This document shows positions 15,476 through 23,968 of a DNA stretch of 41,262 bases, piece by piece. Source of the DNA: REEB506 sp040381035 (GTDB taxonomy: Bacteria > Pseudomonadota > Alphaproteobacteria > Caulobacterales > Aquidulcibacteraceae). The position numbers and the translations under genes are program-made. Location: positions 1 through 41,262 of the forward strand of contig JBEIHY010000027.1 of assembly GCA_040381035.1 (NCBI GenBank). Direction: 5' to 3'. Under the pieces are notes generated by a model that was not told the origin of the DNA, made no database searches, and saw nothing but the letters and a program-made list of their open reading frames with translations. Positions within the stretch are counted from its first letter, which is position 1; every line of letters begins with the position of its first letter.

Positions 15476-17292
15476 GCCTTGGTCCAGGCCATGACCAGGT
15501 CGCTGAGCAGATCGAGGGGAACCGCGCCATTGCCCAGCACGACGTCATGGAAGCCTTTGATCGAATAGCGCGCACCCATGGCGGCCTTGGCCTTGTCGCG
15601 CAGCTCAAAGATCTTCATTTGGCCAATCATATACGCCGTCGCCTGGCCGGGCATGACGATATAGCGATCGATATCAAGACGCGCCTGGGCTTCATCGCCA
15701 GGCTGGTTGTCGAGGATATATTGGATTGCCTGTTGGCGCGGCCACTTCTTGGCGTGCAGGCCGGTATCGACGACCAGGCGTATGGCCCGGCGCAGCTCCA
15801 GCACGATCCGCCCGAAGTCCGAATAAGGATCGGTGTAGAAACCCATCTCCTTGCTGAGCTTTTCGGTGTAAAGCCCCCAGCCTTCCGAATAGGCGGTGAA
15901 GCCGCCGCCGAAACGGCGCAAGCGCGGAATGCCTTGCAGCTCTTGGGCGATGGCGATCTGGAAATGATGGCCGGGAATGCCTTCATGATAGGCCAGCGCT
16001 TCAAGCTGATAGAGCGGCAAGGCCTTCATGTTGGAGGTGTTGGCGTAATAGACGCCGGGGCGTGAGCCATCGGCAGCCGGGCGCTCATAGAAGGCAAGCC
16101 CGGCGCTCTTTTCACGAAACGCCTCGACCGCGCGCACTTCCATCGGCGCCTTCGGCATGAGGTTGAAATAGTCCGGGCACTTGGCCTTCATCGCTGCAAT
16201 CGCGGCGGTGGCTTTGGCGATGTAGCTGGCTTTGCCCTCCGGCGTTTGCGGCTCATAGAAGCGCGCATCTTCTTCCATGAAATCGAAGAATGCCTTCAGG
16301 TCGCCCTTGAAGCCCACCTTGCCCATGATCTGGCGGGTTTCGTCATGCAGCCGCGCGACGGCCTCCAGGCCGGTGCGATGGATGGCGTCGGCGCTCATGT
16401 CGGTCGTCGTTTGGGCTTTCAGCGCCCAGGCATAATAGGCCTCGCCCTGCGGCAGCGCCCAGACGCCGTCGGTGGTGCGGGCCTTGGCCTGCTGCGCCTC
16501 GAGCGCGGCGATCATCGCGCCATAGGCCGGGGCGACGCTGTCCTTCAGCGCGGTTTCGGCCTGCGCCAACAAGGACGCCTTCTGCGCGTCATCGACCGCG
16601 AGCTTGCCGATCTTGGTCTTGGCGTCGGCCCATAATGGGCTGTCGGCCCCCGCCTCGAACGGTGCGCCCTTGATCACATTGCGGGCCGCCGGGATCACAT
16701 AGCCATAGACGAATTGCGGCGGCGTGATCCCTGCCGCGACACTGGCTTCACTCTCGGCCACGACTTGGCCCATATACGTCTTCAAGCCCTGCATCCGCGC
16801 GATATAGGCTTTGGCGTCGTCCAGATTGGTCACCCGATGCTGGTTGATCAGGAAAGTCGGCGTCTGGCTTTGAGCGCCAAACATCTGGTTGAAGCGATAG
16901 CTGTGGCGCCGCCACGGATAGGCCGCCTGCGCCCGCTGCGCCTGACGCTGCAACAGCTCATAGGACAGTTGCGCCTGTGCGCCGAGTGCGGCCCTGCCGA
17001 ATTCGGCGCGCACTTCGCCAGCGCGCTTTTGCGTCAGCGCCAGATCTTCAGCGGCGCGGGCCTCGGTGCGCTCGTCCCATTTGTCATAGCCGCGCCGATC
17101 GCCGAGGCCGGTGGCGAATTGCGGGCTACGGGCGATCCGTTCGTCAAAGATCGCTTCCAGCTTGGCGTTAAGCGCTGCATCCTGGTTTGCTGCCCCAGCA
17201 GCGGCAGCAGCCGGTTTCGGCGCAGCCGGGGTTGCGCACGCAGTGAGGGCCGCGGCGGCGGTGGTGGCGAGGGCAGCGCGACGAGTGAGCAT
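15472..17292 (-). CDS. DUF885 family peptidase-like lipoprotein
   Basis: 606 residues. The N-terminus MLTRRAALATTAAAALTAC has a twin-arginine-like TRRAAL and a lipobox LTAC, so export by Tat and lipidation are both plausible. An Ala-rich linker precedes the DUF885 domain. The putative zinc site is YHEGIPGHHFQ with a downstream YSEGWGLYTE glutamate, the gluzincin-like arrangement of this family. Length and motifs are complete. Members are thought to be carboxypeptidase-like exported peptidases, but the substrate is unproven. It is monocistronic, and its stop interlocks with the convergent gene. Confidence 0.9.
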   Translation of the reverse strand: MLTRRAALATTAAAALTACATPAAPKPAAAAAGAANQDAALNAKLEAIFDERIARSPQFATGLGDRRGYDKWDERTEARAAEDLALTQKRAGEVRAEFGRAALGAQAQLSYELLQRQAQRAQAAYPWRRHSYRFNQMFGAQSQTPTFLINQHRVTNLDDAKAYIARMQGLKTYMGQVVAESEASVAAGITPPQFVYGYVIPAARNVIKGAPFEAGADSPLWADAKTKIGKLAVDDAQKASLLAQAETALKDSVAPAYGAMIAALEAQQAKARTTDGVWALPQGEAYYAWALKAQTTTDMSADAIHRTGLEAVARLHDETRQIMGKVGFKGDLKAFFDFMEEDARFYEPQTPEGKASYIAKATAAIAAMKAKCPDYFNLMPKAPMEVRAVEAFREKSAGLAFYERPAADGSRPGVYYANTSNMKALPLYQLEALAYHEGIPGHHFQIAIAQELQGIPRLRRFGGGFTAYSEGWGLYTEKLSKEMGFYTDPYSDFGRIVLELRRAIRLVVDTGLHAKKWPRQQAIQYILDNQPGDEAQARLDIDRYIVMPGQATAYMIGQMKIFELRDKAKAAMGARYSIKGFHDVVLGNGAVPLDLLSDLVMAWTKA

Positions 17293-17360
17293 GGGCAGAC
17301 CTTGTAAAAGTTCGCAAAACCGTAAGGACTCATTGCCGCAACCGTCAACCGCCCTGCGCG

Positions 17361-17627
17361 TTGCGACTTTCAGGCAGGCGGGCTTTCTGCTCGCATTCGC
17401 CGCAGGACTTTGCTTCCATCATCCGAACCAATCCCGCAGTGCGCAGCGCCAAGCCCGTTATCCGTGACACGCCGATCACGGTCACGATTGTTCTCGAATA
17501 TCTCGCCGACGGCATGAGCGAAGACGACATCCGCGCTGATTTCCCTGATCTGACGCGCGACGATACCCGCGCTTGCTTGGCTTTCGCAGCGGCGCGCGAG
17601 AAGCGTGTTTTTTCGGCTGTTCCTTGA
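17361..17627 (+). CDS. DUF433 domain protein (orphan, antitoxin-like)
   Basis: 88 residues ending in a DUF433 core: NPAVRSAKPVIRDTPITVTI, VLEYLADGMSEDDIRADFPD and LTRDDTRACLAFAA. DUF433 is a small winged-helix domain often paired with a PIN-like DUF5615 toxin gene. No partner lies on either side; the next gene is the convergent mcd. The usual GKPVIRGTR motif is altered (SAKPVIRDTP). The only possible start is TTG at 17361 without a clear ribosome site, so this may be a relic or poorly expressed. Confidence 0.6.
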   Translation: MRLSGRRAFCSHSPQDFASIIRTNPAVRSAKPVIRDTPITVTIVLEYLADGMSEDDIRADFPDLTRDDTRACLAFAAAREKRVFSAVP

Positions 17628-17664
17628 AACTGGCGCTTGCCGGTGACCGTCCGGGTCCGGACGA

Positions 17665-19338
17665 TCAGTTCGCCCCCTCTTCCAGCAGCCGGCGGGCGAT
17701 CACTTGCGCCTGGATTTCGCCGGCGCCTTCAAAAATGTTGAGGATGCGGGCGTCCTGCAACACACGTGAGATCGGATATTCCAGCGCGAAGCCATTGCCG
17801 CCATGGATTTGCAGCGCGTTATCGGCCGCAGCCCAGGCGACGCGCGCGGCGAGAAGCTTGGCCATGCCGGCCTCCAGATCGCAGCGCTTGCCACTGTCCT
17901 TCTGCCGCGCGGCGAAATAGGTGATCTGGCGTGCAGCCATAATCTCGGCGGCCATCATCACCAGCTTATCGGCGACACGCGGGAACGCGAAAATCTCTTG
18001 GCCGAACTGCTTGCGGTCGAGCGCGTATTTCAGCCCGAGCTCCATAGCGCATTGAGCCACCCCAACGGCGCGCGCCGCGGTCTGAATGCGGGCGCTTTCA
18101 AAGGTCGCCATCAATTGCTTGAAGCCCTGGCCCTCGACGCCGCCGAGCAGATTGGCGCCCGACACGCGGAACCCGTCAAACCCGATCTCATATTCCTTCA
18201 TGCCGCGATAGCCGAGCACTTCGATCTCGCCGCCGCTCATGCCGGGCGTCGGGAACGGCGCATCATCGGTTCCGCGTTGCTTCGGCGCCAGGAACATCGA
18301 CAGACCGCGGAAATCAGACGTATTCGCATCGGTGCGCACCAGCAGCGTCATCACATCAGCGCGGGCGCCATGGGTGATCCAGGTCTTGGCGCCGGTGACG
18401 ATATAATCATCGCCGTGCTTCACCGCGCGGGTGCGCAGCGAACCAAGGTCGGAGCCCGTGTTCGGCTCGGTGAACACGGCGGTCGGTAGAATTTCAGCGG
18501 CCGCGATCTTCGGCAGCCACTCGCCTTTCTGCGCCTCGGTTCCGCCGGCGAGGATCAGTTCGGACGCGATCTCTGAGCGCGTGCCCAAAGACCCTACCCC
18601 GATATAGCCGCGCGACAATTCTTCCGACACGACGCACATCGCCGTCTTGCCCATGCCGGCGCCGCCATAGTCTTCCGGCAGGGTCAGGCCGAACACGCCC
18701 ATCTCGGCCAACTCGTTCAACACCGAAAGCGGGATCAGCTCGTCGTTCAAGTGCCATTGGTGGGCGAACGGAACCACCTTGGCGTCGGCGAATTTGCGGA
18801 ACTGGTCGCGGACCATTTCAAATTCGGCTTCGAGGCCGGTCGCCTCAACCGTGGCCTTGCCGAACGTGTCGTGCAGCAGCGCAGCCAGACGAGCCTTTTC
18901 GGCGCGCCCCACCGTGAGCCGCACGGCCGGCGCGGGCAGCCCATAATCGGCCGGGCGGATGAACTCGACCTGTGTCATCGGCAGGCCGCCGGCGAGCTGG
19001 GCGCAATACTCAGCCGTCACAAGCTGAGCGAGCAGCCGCTCAATCTCGCCAAAGGCGCCATCCGCCGCCAGCCGCTCTGCCCAGGCGGCCACTTGGCGCA
19101 GCGTTTCGGCATAGGTGGCGATCCAGGCGAGGCCATGGACGAGATGCTGCTCGGCGTCGATGGCCTTGCGGTCGACCTTGCCGCCAGGCGCCACGCGGCC
19201 CGCAACCACAGCGCGAACGGCAGACCCGTAACGGCCGGCTTCGTCAGCGGCGGCGTTCAGTTCACCGAGCAGCAGGTCGCCGGCAAGACTGGTGTGAATG
19301 GTCATTGAAGGCCCCGAAACTGTTCGCTGCTGCAACAT
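17665..19338 (-). CDS. mcd: (2S)-methylsuccinyl-CoA dehydrogenase (ethylmalonyl-CoA pathway)
   Basis: A 557-residue acyl-CoA dehydrogenase with a roughly 160-residue N-terminal extension (HGLAWIATYAETLRQVAAWA, QLAGGLPMTQVEFIRP), the arrangement seen in Mcd, which oxidises (2S)-methylsuccinyl-CoA to mesaconyl-CoA. The ACAD domain is complete: LTLPEDYGGAGMGK, AVFTEPNTGSDLGS, TGAKTWITHGA, and a C-terminal NIFEGAGEIQ with the catalytic-base glutamate near residue 537. ATG at 19338 and at 19305 are both possible; neither has a good ribosome site. It lies 50 bp after an unknown gene and lipB on the same strand. The other pathway genes are not in the window. Assignment to Mcd rather than another long ACAD is likely but not proven. 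Confidence 0.82.
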   Translation of the reverse strand: MLQQRTVSGPSMTIHTSLAGDLLLGELNAAADEAGRYGSAVRAVVAGRVAPGGKVDRKAIDAEQHLVHGLAWIATYAETLRQVAAWAERLAADGAFGEIERLLAQLVTAEYCAQLAGGLPMTQVEFIRPADYGLPAPAVRLTVGRAEKARLAALLHDTFGKATVEATGLEAEFEMVRDQFRKFADAKVVPFAHQWHLNDELIPLSVLNELAEMGVFGLTLPEDYGGAGMGKTAMCVVSEELSRGYIGVGSLGTRSEIASELILAGGTEAQKGEWLPKIAAAEILPTAVFTEPNTGSDLGSLRTRAVKHGDDYIVTGAKTWITHGARADVMTLLVRTDANTSDFRGLSMFLAPKQRGTDDAPFPTPGMSGGEIEVLGYRGMKEYEIGFDGFRVSGANLLGGVEGQGFKQLMATFESARIQTAARAVGVAQCAMELGLKYALDRKQFGQEIFAFPRVADKLVMMAAEIMAARQITYFAARQKDSGKRCDLEAGMAKLLAARVAWAAADNALQIHGGNGFALEYPISRVLQDARILNIFEGAGEIQAQVIARRLLEEGAN

Positions 19339-19388
19339 AGAACGACACGGCGGCTTGTCACCCCGGCGCGCGCCAGGCGCTTATTGTG

Positions 19389-20207
19389 TCAGTTTGTCGC
19401 AGCGGCGGCGTTGATGCGGGCGGCAACCTCCATGCGGGCGGTATGCAAAGCCGCGCGGCGGTTGTCCAGTTCGACCAACCGGGCCAAGATCGGGCGCCCC
19501 GGCGGCTGCACCAGCCCGTCCGGTGCGGCCGCCAGCGTGCGCCATTCGGCGAGCGCCTCGCGATCGATCGCAAGGGTTTCGCGATAACTGTCGAAGGATC
19601 GCTTCAGCTCCGGATCGAGATCGGGCGGCGGCCCCTGCGGGCCTGGAAAAGCGTCATAGGCGGCCTGCGTGTGGTCGATCCAGATCGCCATGGTGTCGAG
19701 CGTCGCGGTGAGGCCTCCAGCAATCTCTGCGCCGACACCCTCGCGATCAAGCCCGGCAACCAAGCGCCCCATGGCTTCGTAGTGATACGCCATGGCGTCC
19801 CAATGGCAGGACCACGTGACCAAGGCGGGCTGCAAGGGGCCAGGAAAGTTGACCTTGCCGGAGAACACCACAAACCGCGCCGCCTGGGCGCGGGCGGCGG
19901 CGGCGTGCATGGCGCATTCGATTTCGGCCAGATGTACGGCGCGTTGCTGGGGATTGCCATCGCCCGGTGCGGGGATCGCGGCGAGCGCATGCGCCGCACT
20001 GATGAACCTGACCGTGGCTTCGATCTGCACCGACGGCTGGGACGCGCGCGCTGGAGGGATGGCCGCCACCGCGGCCACCGCCGCCGCACACTCAGCCGCC
20101 GCCGCCGCGCCGCCGACCGCATCGACGCGCTCCAAAGCGCTGCGCACCAGGGCTGTCGCGTCATCGACCTTCTCGGCCCAGACGAACATATGCTCCAACT
20201 CTTCCAT
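19389..20207 (-). CDS. Unknown protein between lipB and mcd
   Basis: 272 residues, soluble, no signal peptide, rich in Ala and predicted mostly helical (EELEHMFVWAEKVDDATALV, long Ala stretches near 30-60, AHALAAI). A central region (FVVFSGKVNFPGPLQ, WSCHWDAMAYHYEAMGRLV) contains the only conserved-looking aromatic and histidine residues. No family recognised. ATG at 20207 is preferred because AGGAG lies nine bases upstream; a longer frame to 20276 starts with a basic, non-conserved tail. Its position before mcd suggests co-transcription, but no functional link can be shown. Confidence 0.65.
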   Translation of the reverse strand: MEELEHMFVWAEKVDDATALVRSALERVDAVGGAAAAAECAAAVAAVAAIPPARASQPSVQIEATVRFISAAHALAAIPAPGDGNPQQRAVHLAEIECAMHAAAARAQAARFVVFSGKVNFPGPLQPALVTWSCHWDAMAYHYEAMGRLVAGLDREGVGAEIAGGLTATLDTMAIWIDHTQAAYDAFPGPQGPPPDLDPELKRSFDSYRETLAIDREALAEWRTLAAAPDGLVQPPGRPILARLVELDNRRAALHTARMEVAARINAAAATN

Positions 20208-20285
20208 TCCGGTGCGCTCCTTTGGGCCGTTCGGTCTGCCCTGCCGACGGCCGAAGGGCAAGCGCGGTCGCGACACGCGACCCGC

Positions 20286-20999
20286 TCAAATCAGATTGCC
20301 CTCCGCGTCCACTGCGGCGTCTTCCAGCGGATTGAGCGCCGACCGGACCGGGCCGAACACTTCCTCAAACGCCATGCGCAAGGCGAAATCGACGTCGCCC
20401 ATGCTGACTGGGCGGCCCATCGCCACCAGGCTCGTCACGCCATGGGCGGCAAGACCGCAGGGCACGATGCCGGTAAAATGGCTTAAGTCCGGCTCCACAT
20501 TCAACGCAACGCCGTGATAGGTCGCCCAGCGCTTTACGCGCACGCCGATGGCGGCGATCTTGTCTTCGCGGGCGGGCGCCAGAATGTCGCCGCGGCGGAC
20601 CCAAACGCCGATTCGGCCGGGGCGCACTTCGCCCTCGATATTGAAGCGCGCCAAGGCCGCGATCAACCAGGCTTCGAGATTGGCCACGAAGCGATGCAAG
20701 TCTCTGCCCCGCTTGCGCAGGTCGAGCATCACATAGGCCACCCGCTGGCCCGGCCCATGATAGGTGAACTGGCCGCCGCGTTCGGTGCGATAGACCGGGA
20801 AGCGATCGGGCTGGAGCAGATCGGCGTTCTTGGCGCTCAAGCCCGCCGTATAAAGCGGCGGATGCTCCACCAGCCAGACCAGCTCTTCGCCGGCGTCGGC
20901 GGCCAAGGCGGCGGCGCGCGCCTCCATCACCGCCAATGCGGCGGGATAGGGCGTCAGCCCCGGCGTTGTCGCCCACCCGATCAGCGGGGCTTTCACCAC
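20286..20999 (-). CDS. lipB: Octanoyl-[ACP]:protein N-octanoyltransferase
   Basis: LipB (237 residues) moves octanoate from ACP to lipoyl domains, the first step of lipoate assembly. It has RGGQFTYHGPGQ (about residues 74-85), the catalytic Lys147 in DKIAAIGVRVKRW and the nucleophile Cys181 in TGIVPCG. Length is usual. The start is GTG (20999, with a second GTG next), supported by GGAG seven bases upstream. It heads the same-strand run lipB, unknown gene, mcd, and is divergent from the FliN-like gene at 21038. Confidence 0.96.
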   Translation of the reverse strand: MVKAPLIGWATTPGLTPYPAALAVMEARAAALAADAGEELVWLVEHPPLYTAGLSAKNADLLQPDRFPVYRTERGGQFTYHGPGQRVAYVMLDLRKRGRDLHRFVANLEAWLIAALARFNIEGEVRPGRIGVWVRRGDILAPAREDKIAAIGVRVKRWATYHGVALNVEPDLSHFTGIVPCGLAAHGVTSLVAMGRPVSMGDVDFALRMAFEEVFGPVRSALNPLEDAAVDAEGNLI

Positions 21000-21037
21000 T
21001 GGTCAACTCCTTGGCGACACTGTTTGCCGCTTGAGTC

Positions 21038-21316
21038 GTGAGGATAAGCGCGCCCGTGTCGAAAACCCAGGTCCAGAATGTCAAGGTCGAGCTGACCGTG
21101 ATCGTCGGCCGCTCGACGCTGCCGATGCATCAGCTGTTGCGCATGGGCCGCGGCGCGGTGATCCCGCTGGACGTCAGTATCGATGACGAGGTGTGGATCC
21201 TCGCCAATGGTCACCCGATTGCCCGCGGCGAAATCACCCTGAACGGCGACCGCATGGCGGTGACGATCACCAGCCCGGCCAATTATCATGACTTTATCGC
21301 CATCAAGGCGGCTTAA
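21038..21316 (+). CDS. FliN/SpoA-domain protein (flagellar motor switch-like)
   Basis: 92 residues, nearly all one SpoA domain: VKVELTVIVGRSTLPMHQLL, RMGRGAVIPLD, DEVWILANGHPIARGEITL and AVTITSP match the FliN C-terminal fold, which forms the base of the flagellar C-ring or a type III sorting platform. The N-terminal region of true FliN is nearly absent, and no other flagellar gene is nearby. The start may be GTG at 21038 or GTG at 21056 (GAGGATAAG upstream). The stop TAA interlocks with the convergent gene's stop. Confidence 0.78.
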   Translation: MRISAPVSKTQVQNVKVELTVIVGRSTLPMHQLLRMGRGAVIPLDVSIDDEVWILANGHPIARGEITLNGDRMAVTITSPANYHDFIAIKAA

Positions 21317-21915
21317 GACTTCGCAGCAAAAACAACGCTGGCGAAAATCTTCTCCACCTCCGGCAAGGTCGCTGCATAATAGTGTTCGCGCGGCGCCAGA
21401 AACAGCATCAGATGCAGCCGGCCATTGCGCTGGGCGACCAAAGCCGTGGCGTCAAACAGCAGGCCTTGCTTCGTCCGGGTGGCGATGTCGAAGCGCACGC
21501 CTTCGACGCCGCCAAACTTCGCCGGCGCCAGATTGGCCGCTTCCGGCGCCTGATAGCCGAGCATGGCAACGCTATCGACCACGAATTCGACCAGTTCGCG
21601 GCTGGTCATGTTGTCGCGATAGGCCGGGTTCGGACGATCGCGCGATGGCGCACGCTCCAGCGATTGGCCGGGCCGCAAACCGTCCACCACATACAGACGG
21701 TTCAGCCATGGCCCATCGATCGTCAACAGCCGCACGCCCGGGCCGCGATCGCCCAGCCAGGTGGAAATGTCAGCCCACTTGCCGCCCAACGTGACGGTGT
21801 ATTGCGTGCCCACCTTATAGGCGCCGGTCACAACCCCAGAGGTCGCGCAGCCGGCAAGGCTGAGCCCGGCGACGCCGGCCAGCACGGCGCGGCGGGAAAG
21901 GAAACTGCGGTTCAT
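21313..21915 (-). CDS. Lipoprotein, third gene of the M48 operon
   Basis: 200 residues. MNRSFLSRRAVLAGVAGLSL then AGC gives a Tat-like SRRAVL followed by a lipobox LAGC. The mature domain is beta-rich (VTLGGKWADISTWL, VRLLTIDGPWLNRLYVVDGL) and ends EKIFASVVF, as in small alphaproteobacterial lipoproteins of unknown function. ATG at 21915 overlaps the stop of the M48 gene as ATGA, so translation is coupled. The gene is probably part of a three-gene envelope operon; function unknown. Confidence 0.75.
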   Translation of the reverse strand: MNRSFLSRRAVLAGVAGLSLAGCATSGVVTGAYKVGTQYTVTLGGKWADISTWLGDRGPGVRLLTIDGPWLNRLYVVDGLRPGQSLERAPSRDRPNPAYRDNMTSRELVEFVVDSVAMLGYQAPEAANLAPAKFGGVEGVRFDIATRTKQGLLFDATALVAQRNGRLHLMLFLAPREHYYAATLPEVEKIFASVVFAAKS

Positions 21916-23111
21916 GGCGCCCCCAAGCCTTTCATATCGCTTTCCACCAACAGCCGGTCTGACGCCGCCGGCGCTTTGGCGAGATAGGTTGTCAGATCCA
22001 AGCGGGCGCCGACTTTGTCGCCGTCGCGGGCTTTGAGATAGCCCAGCTCCCGCCACGCTTCGGCTGGCGCGTCCGGTTGCGCAATCGCCTGGTCATACGC
22101 AGCGCGGGCGCGTTTCAAATCACCCTCCTTGCGGCGCAGGCGATAGGCTTCGCCCTGAAAAAACACATAGACGCCGAGATCTTTGCCTTGGGCGATGCGG
22201 CGCTCCAGAAAGTGCAACGAGCCGCCGAAGTCCTTGCGGCGCAGATCCGCGCGCAGCCAGGCCGACAGGAACGGCCGCACCGCCGCGCGGTACCGATCTT
22301 CCTGGGTGACCCCGCCCGGGCGCTCTTTGGCAAAGGTCTCCAGCACCTTTATCCGCTCCGCCGCGCCGGGATGGCTGTCAAGGAAGCGGGTGTCGCCATC
22401 GGCCCGCCGGCGTGTGGCGCGCACATCTGAGGCTTCAAACTCACCGAGCAGGTCACGCCATACGTCGGCGCAGGCGCTGGTTGCGAGACCCGCGGCGGCG
22501 ATGCGGTCAAAACCGATCCGATCAGCCTCGCTTTCATTGGCGCGGCTATAACTCATGATCGAGGCAAAAGCGGCCAGCAAAATCACATCGCCCGTGACCG
22601 CAGGCGCGCCCGCCGCGGCAGCGCCCAATTGCGCAATCATCGCCAAATTGGCCCGGTTTTTGACGGTGCGAAAGGATTCCAGGCTGTGGTTCTGGAGGAA
22701 GTGCCCGGCCTCATGGCCGACAACGCAGGCAAACTGGGCCTCATTGTCCATGCGCAGCATCAAGCCGGTATAGAAGGCGCTGGCCCCATTGGGAGCCATG
22801 AAAGCGTTCCACACCGGCTGATCGATCACATAGAGTCGCAGATCGCTGCAGTATTCAGCGACTAGTTTACAGGCGACATCGCGGACATAGGCATTCAGGG
22901 CCGGGTCTTTCTCGGTCACGCCGGAGGATTTGATGTCCTGCTCCATCCGCGCCGCGACATCCCACAGCCCGCCTTCGACGGTTTTGGGATCCGGCTTGGC
23001 GCCGGGCGGGCGGGCGACGGTGCGATCATTGCTTTGCGCCGAAGCCAGCGGCGCCGCACAAGCCACCATCAGCGCCGCAAACGCCGCCAAAACTGCCCGG
23101 CGCAGCTTCAC
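21912..23111 (-). CDS. Periplasmic M48 metalloprotease with TPR-like tail
   Basis: 399 residues. The signal peptide (residues 1-25, ending ASA) exports it. The protease core has VGHEAGHFLQ (zinc ligands His133 and His137, catalytic Glu134) and a downstream ANESEADRIGFD third-ligand helix, as in M48 proteases. The last 120 residues (ERRIAQGKDLGVYVFFQGEA, KRARAAYDQAIAQPD, AWRELGYLKARDGD) are helical repeats resembling TPR units, giving the layout of BepA/YfgC-type outer-membrane quality-control proteases. The start GTG at 23111 overlaps the upstream stop as GTGA. BepA-like function is inference. Confidence 0.85.
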   Translation of the reverse strand: MKLRRAVLAAFAALMVACAAPLASAQSNDRTVARPPGAKPDPKTVEGGLWDVAARMEQDIKSSGVTEKDPALNAYVRDVACKLVAEYCSDLRLYVIDQPVWNAFMAPNGASAFYTGLMLRMDNEAQFACVVGHEAGHFLQNHSLESFRTVKNRANLAMIAQLGAAAAGAPAVTGDVILLAAFASIMSYSRANESEADRIGFDRIAAAGLATSACADVWRDLLGEFEASDVRATRRRADGDTRFLDSHPGAAERIKVLETFAKERPGGVTQEDRYRAAVRPFLSAWLRADLRRKDFGGSLHFLERRIAQGKDLGVYVFFQGEAYRLRRKEGDLKRARAAYDQAIAQPDAPAEAWRELGYLKARDGDKVGARLDLTTYLAKAPAASDRLLVESDMKGLGAP

Positions 23112-23848
23112 AGCGGCGCTTCCTTGAGGATCGTGGCGATCAGGGTCTGGGCGCCTTGCGCCTCGCGCATATCTACACCCGATCCGGCATTGGCAATCTG
23201 CGACCACAGCACCTGGCCCGTCTTGAGATCGACCAGCAAGGTCAGCACCGTCTGCCCGCCGAGCGGCACATTGACGCCGAAGCCGGCAAACATGCCAATT
23301 GCGCCGACCACCGCCATCGCCGTGCGCCCGCCGGAGGCGTAGGATCCGCGCGCCAGCGTAAACAGCGCATAATCGGCGCCCGTCGCGCCAGCGAGTTCAC
23401 GCGCGCCGTCGCCGATCGTCCAATCATAACTCTGGCGCTTGGTGGGCAGCACGCGGCCGCCGCCGTGATGAAAGACCAGGATGGATTGCGCGACCGCATC
23501 GTGCAGGCGCAGCACTTGGCCAACACGGCCCTCCGTCATGGTCGCCGGATCAAGCGCCGCGCCAGTTTGGACATGGCCGCGCTGGCGCAGTTGCGCTTCA
23601 ATGCCCGCGACCAGATTGTCAGCGCTGGCCTTCGACCATTCCGCCTTTGGCTCTTCCAGGCCACTGGCAAGCAACATCGACAATTCGACATCCGGCTTGA
23701 TCACAAGAACCTTGGCGCCGGGCGCGATCGTTTGCGGTTTGGCAAACTCCGCGCGCTTGGAATCGGTCGTCGTGCAGGCGGCGAGCGCCAAACCAACCAC
23801 CACCGCCAGCGCCAAGCGCAGCCAAGATCGCCCCATCGCACCCGCCAT
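23108..23848 (-). CDS. Lipoprotein, first gene of the M48 operon
   Basis: 246 residues. A signal with lipobox LAAC (residue about 24) precedes a mature domain starting PGAKVLVIKPDVELSMLLAS. Later parts (QSILVFHHGGGRVLPTKRQS, GATGADYALFTLARGSY, LLVDLKTGQVLWSQIAN) resemble envelope lipoproteins that bind near outer-membrane machines (GNA1162/DUF799-like), but I cannot confirm the family. ATG at 23848 has GGAGG upstream at good spacing. It reads straight into the M48 gene by a GTGA overlap and is the likely promoter-proximal gene. Confidence 0.72.
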   Translation of the reverse strand: MAGAMGRSWLRLALAVVVGLALAACTTTDSKRAEFAKPQTIAPGAKVLVIKPDVELSMLLASGLEEPKAEWSKASADNLVAGIEAQLRQRGHVQTGAALDPATMTEGRVGQVLRLHDAVAQSILVFHHGGGRVLPTKRQSYDWTIGDGARELAGATGADYALFTLARGSYASGGRTAMAVVGAIGMFAGFGVNVPLGGQTVLTLLVDLKTGQVLWSQIANAGSGVDMREAQGAQTLIATILKEAPL

Positions 23849-23968
23849 TGCTCGCCTCCATCCGAACCGCCCAAATAGGTTCAATCACGGCCCGCGTCGA
23901 ACCAAATCTGCGGCTTGACCACATCATCACGTTCACCTTATGTTCATTTCCTTAAACGGAAGAAAATT

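Noticed and set aside
17361..17627. Complete toxin-antitoxin module
   Set aside because: Only the DUF433 protein is present; no toxin gene is found on either side.
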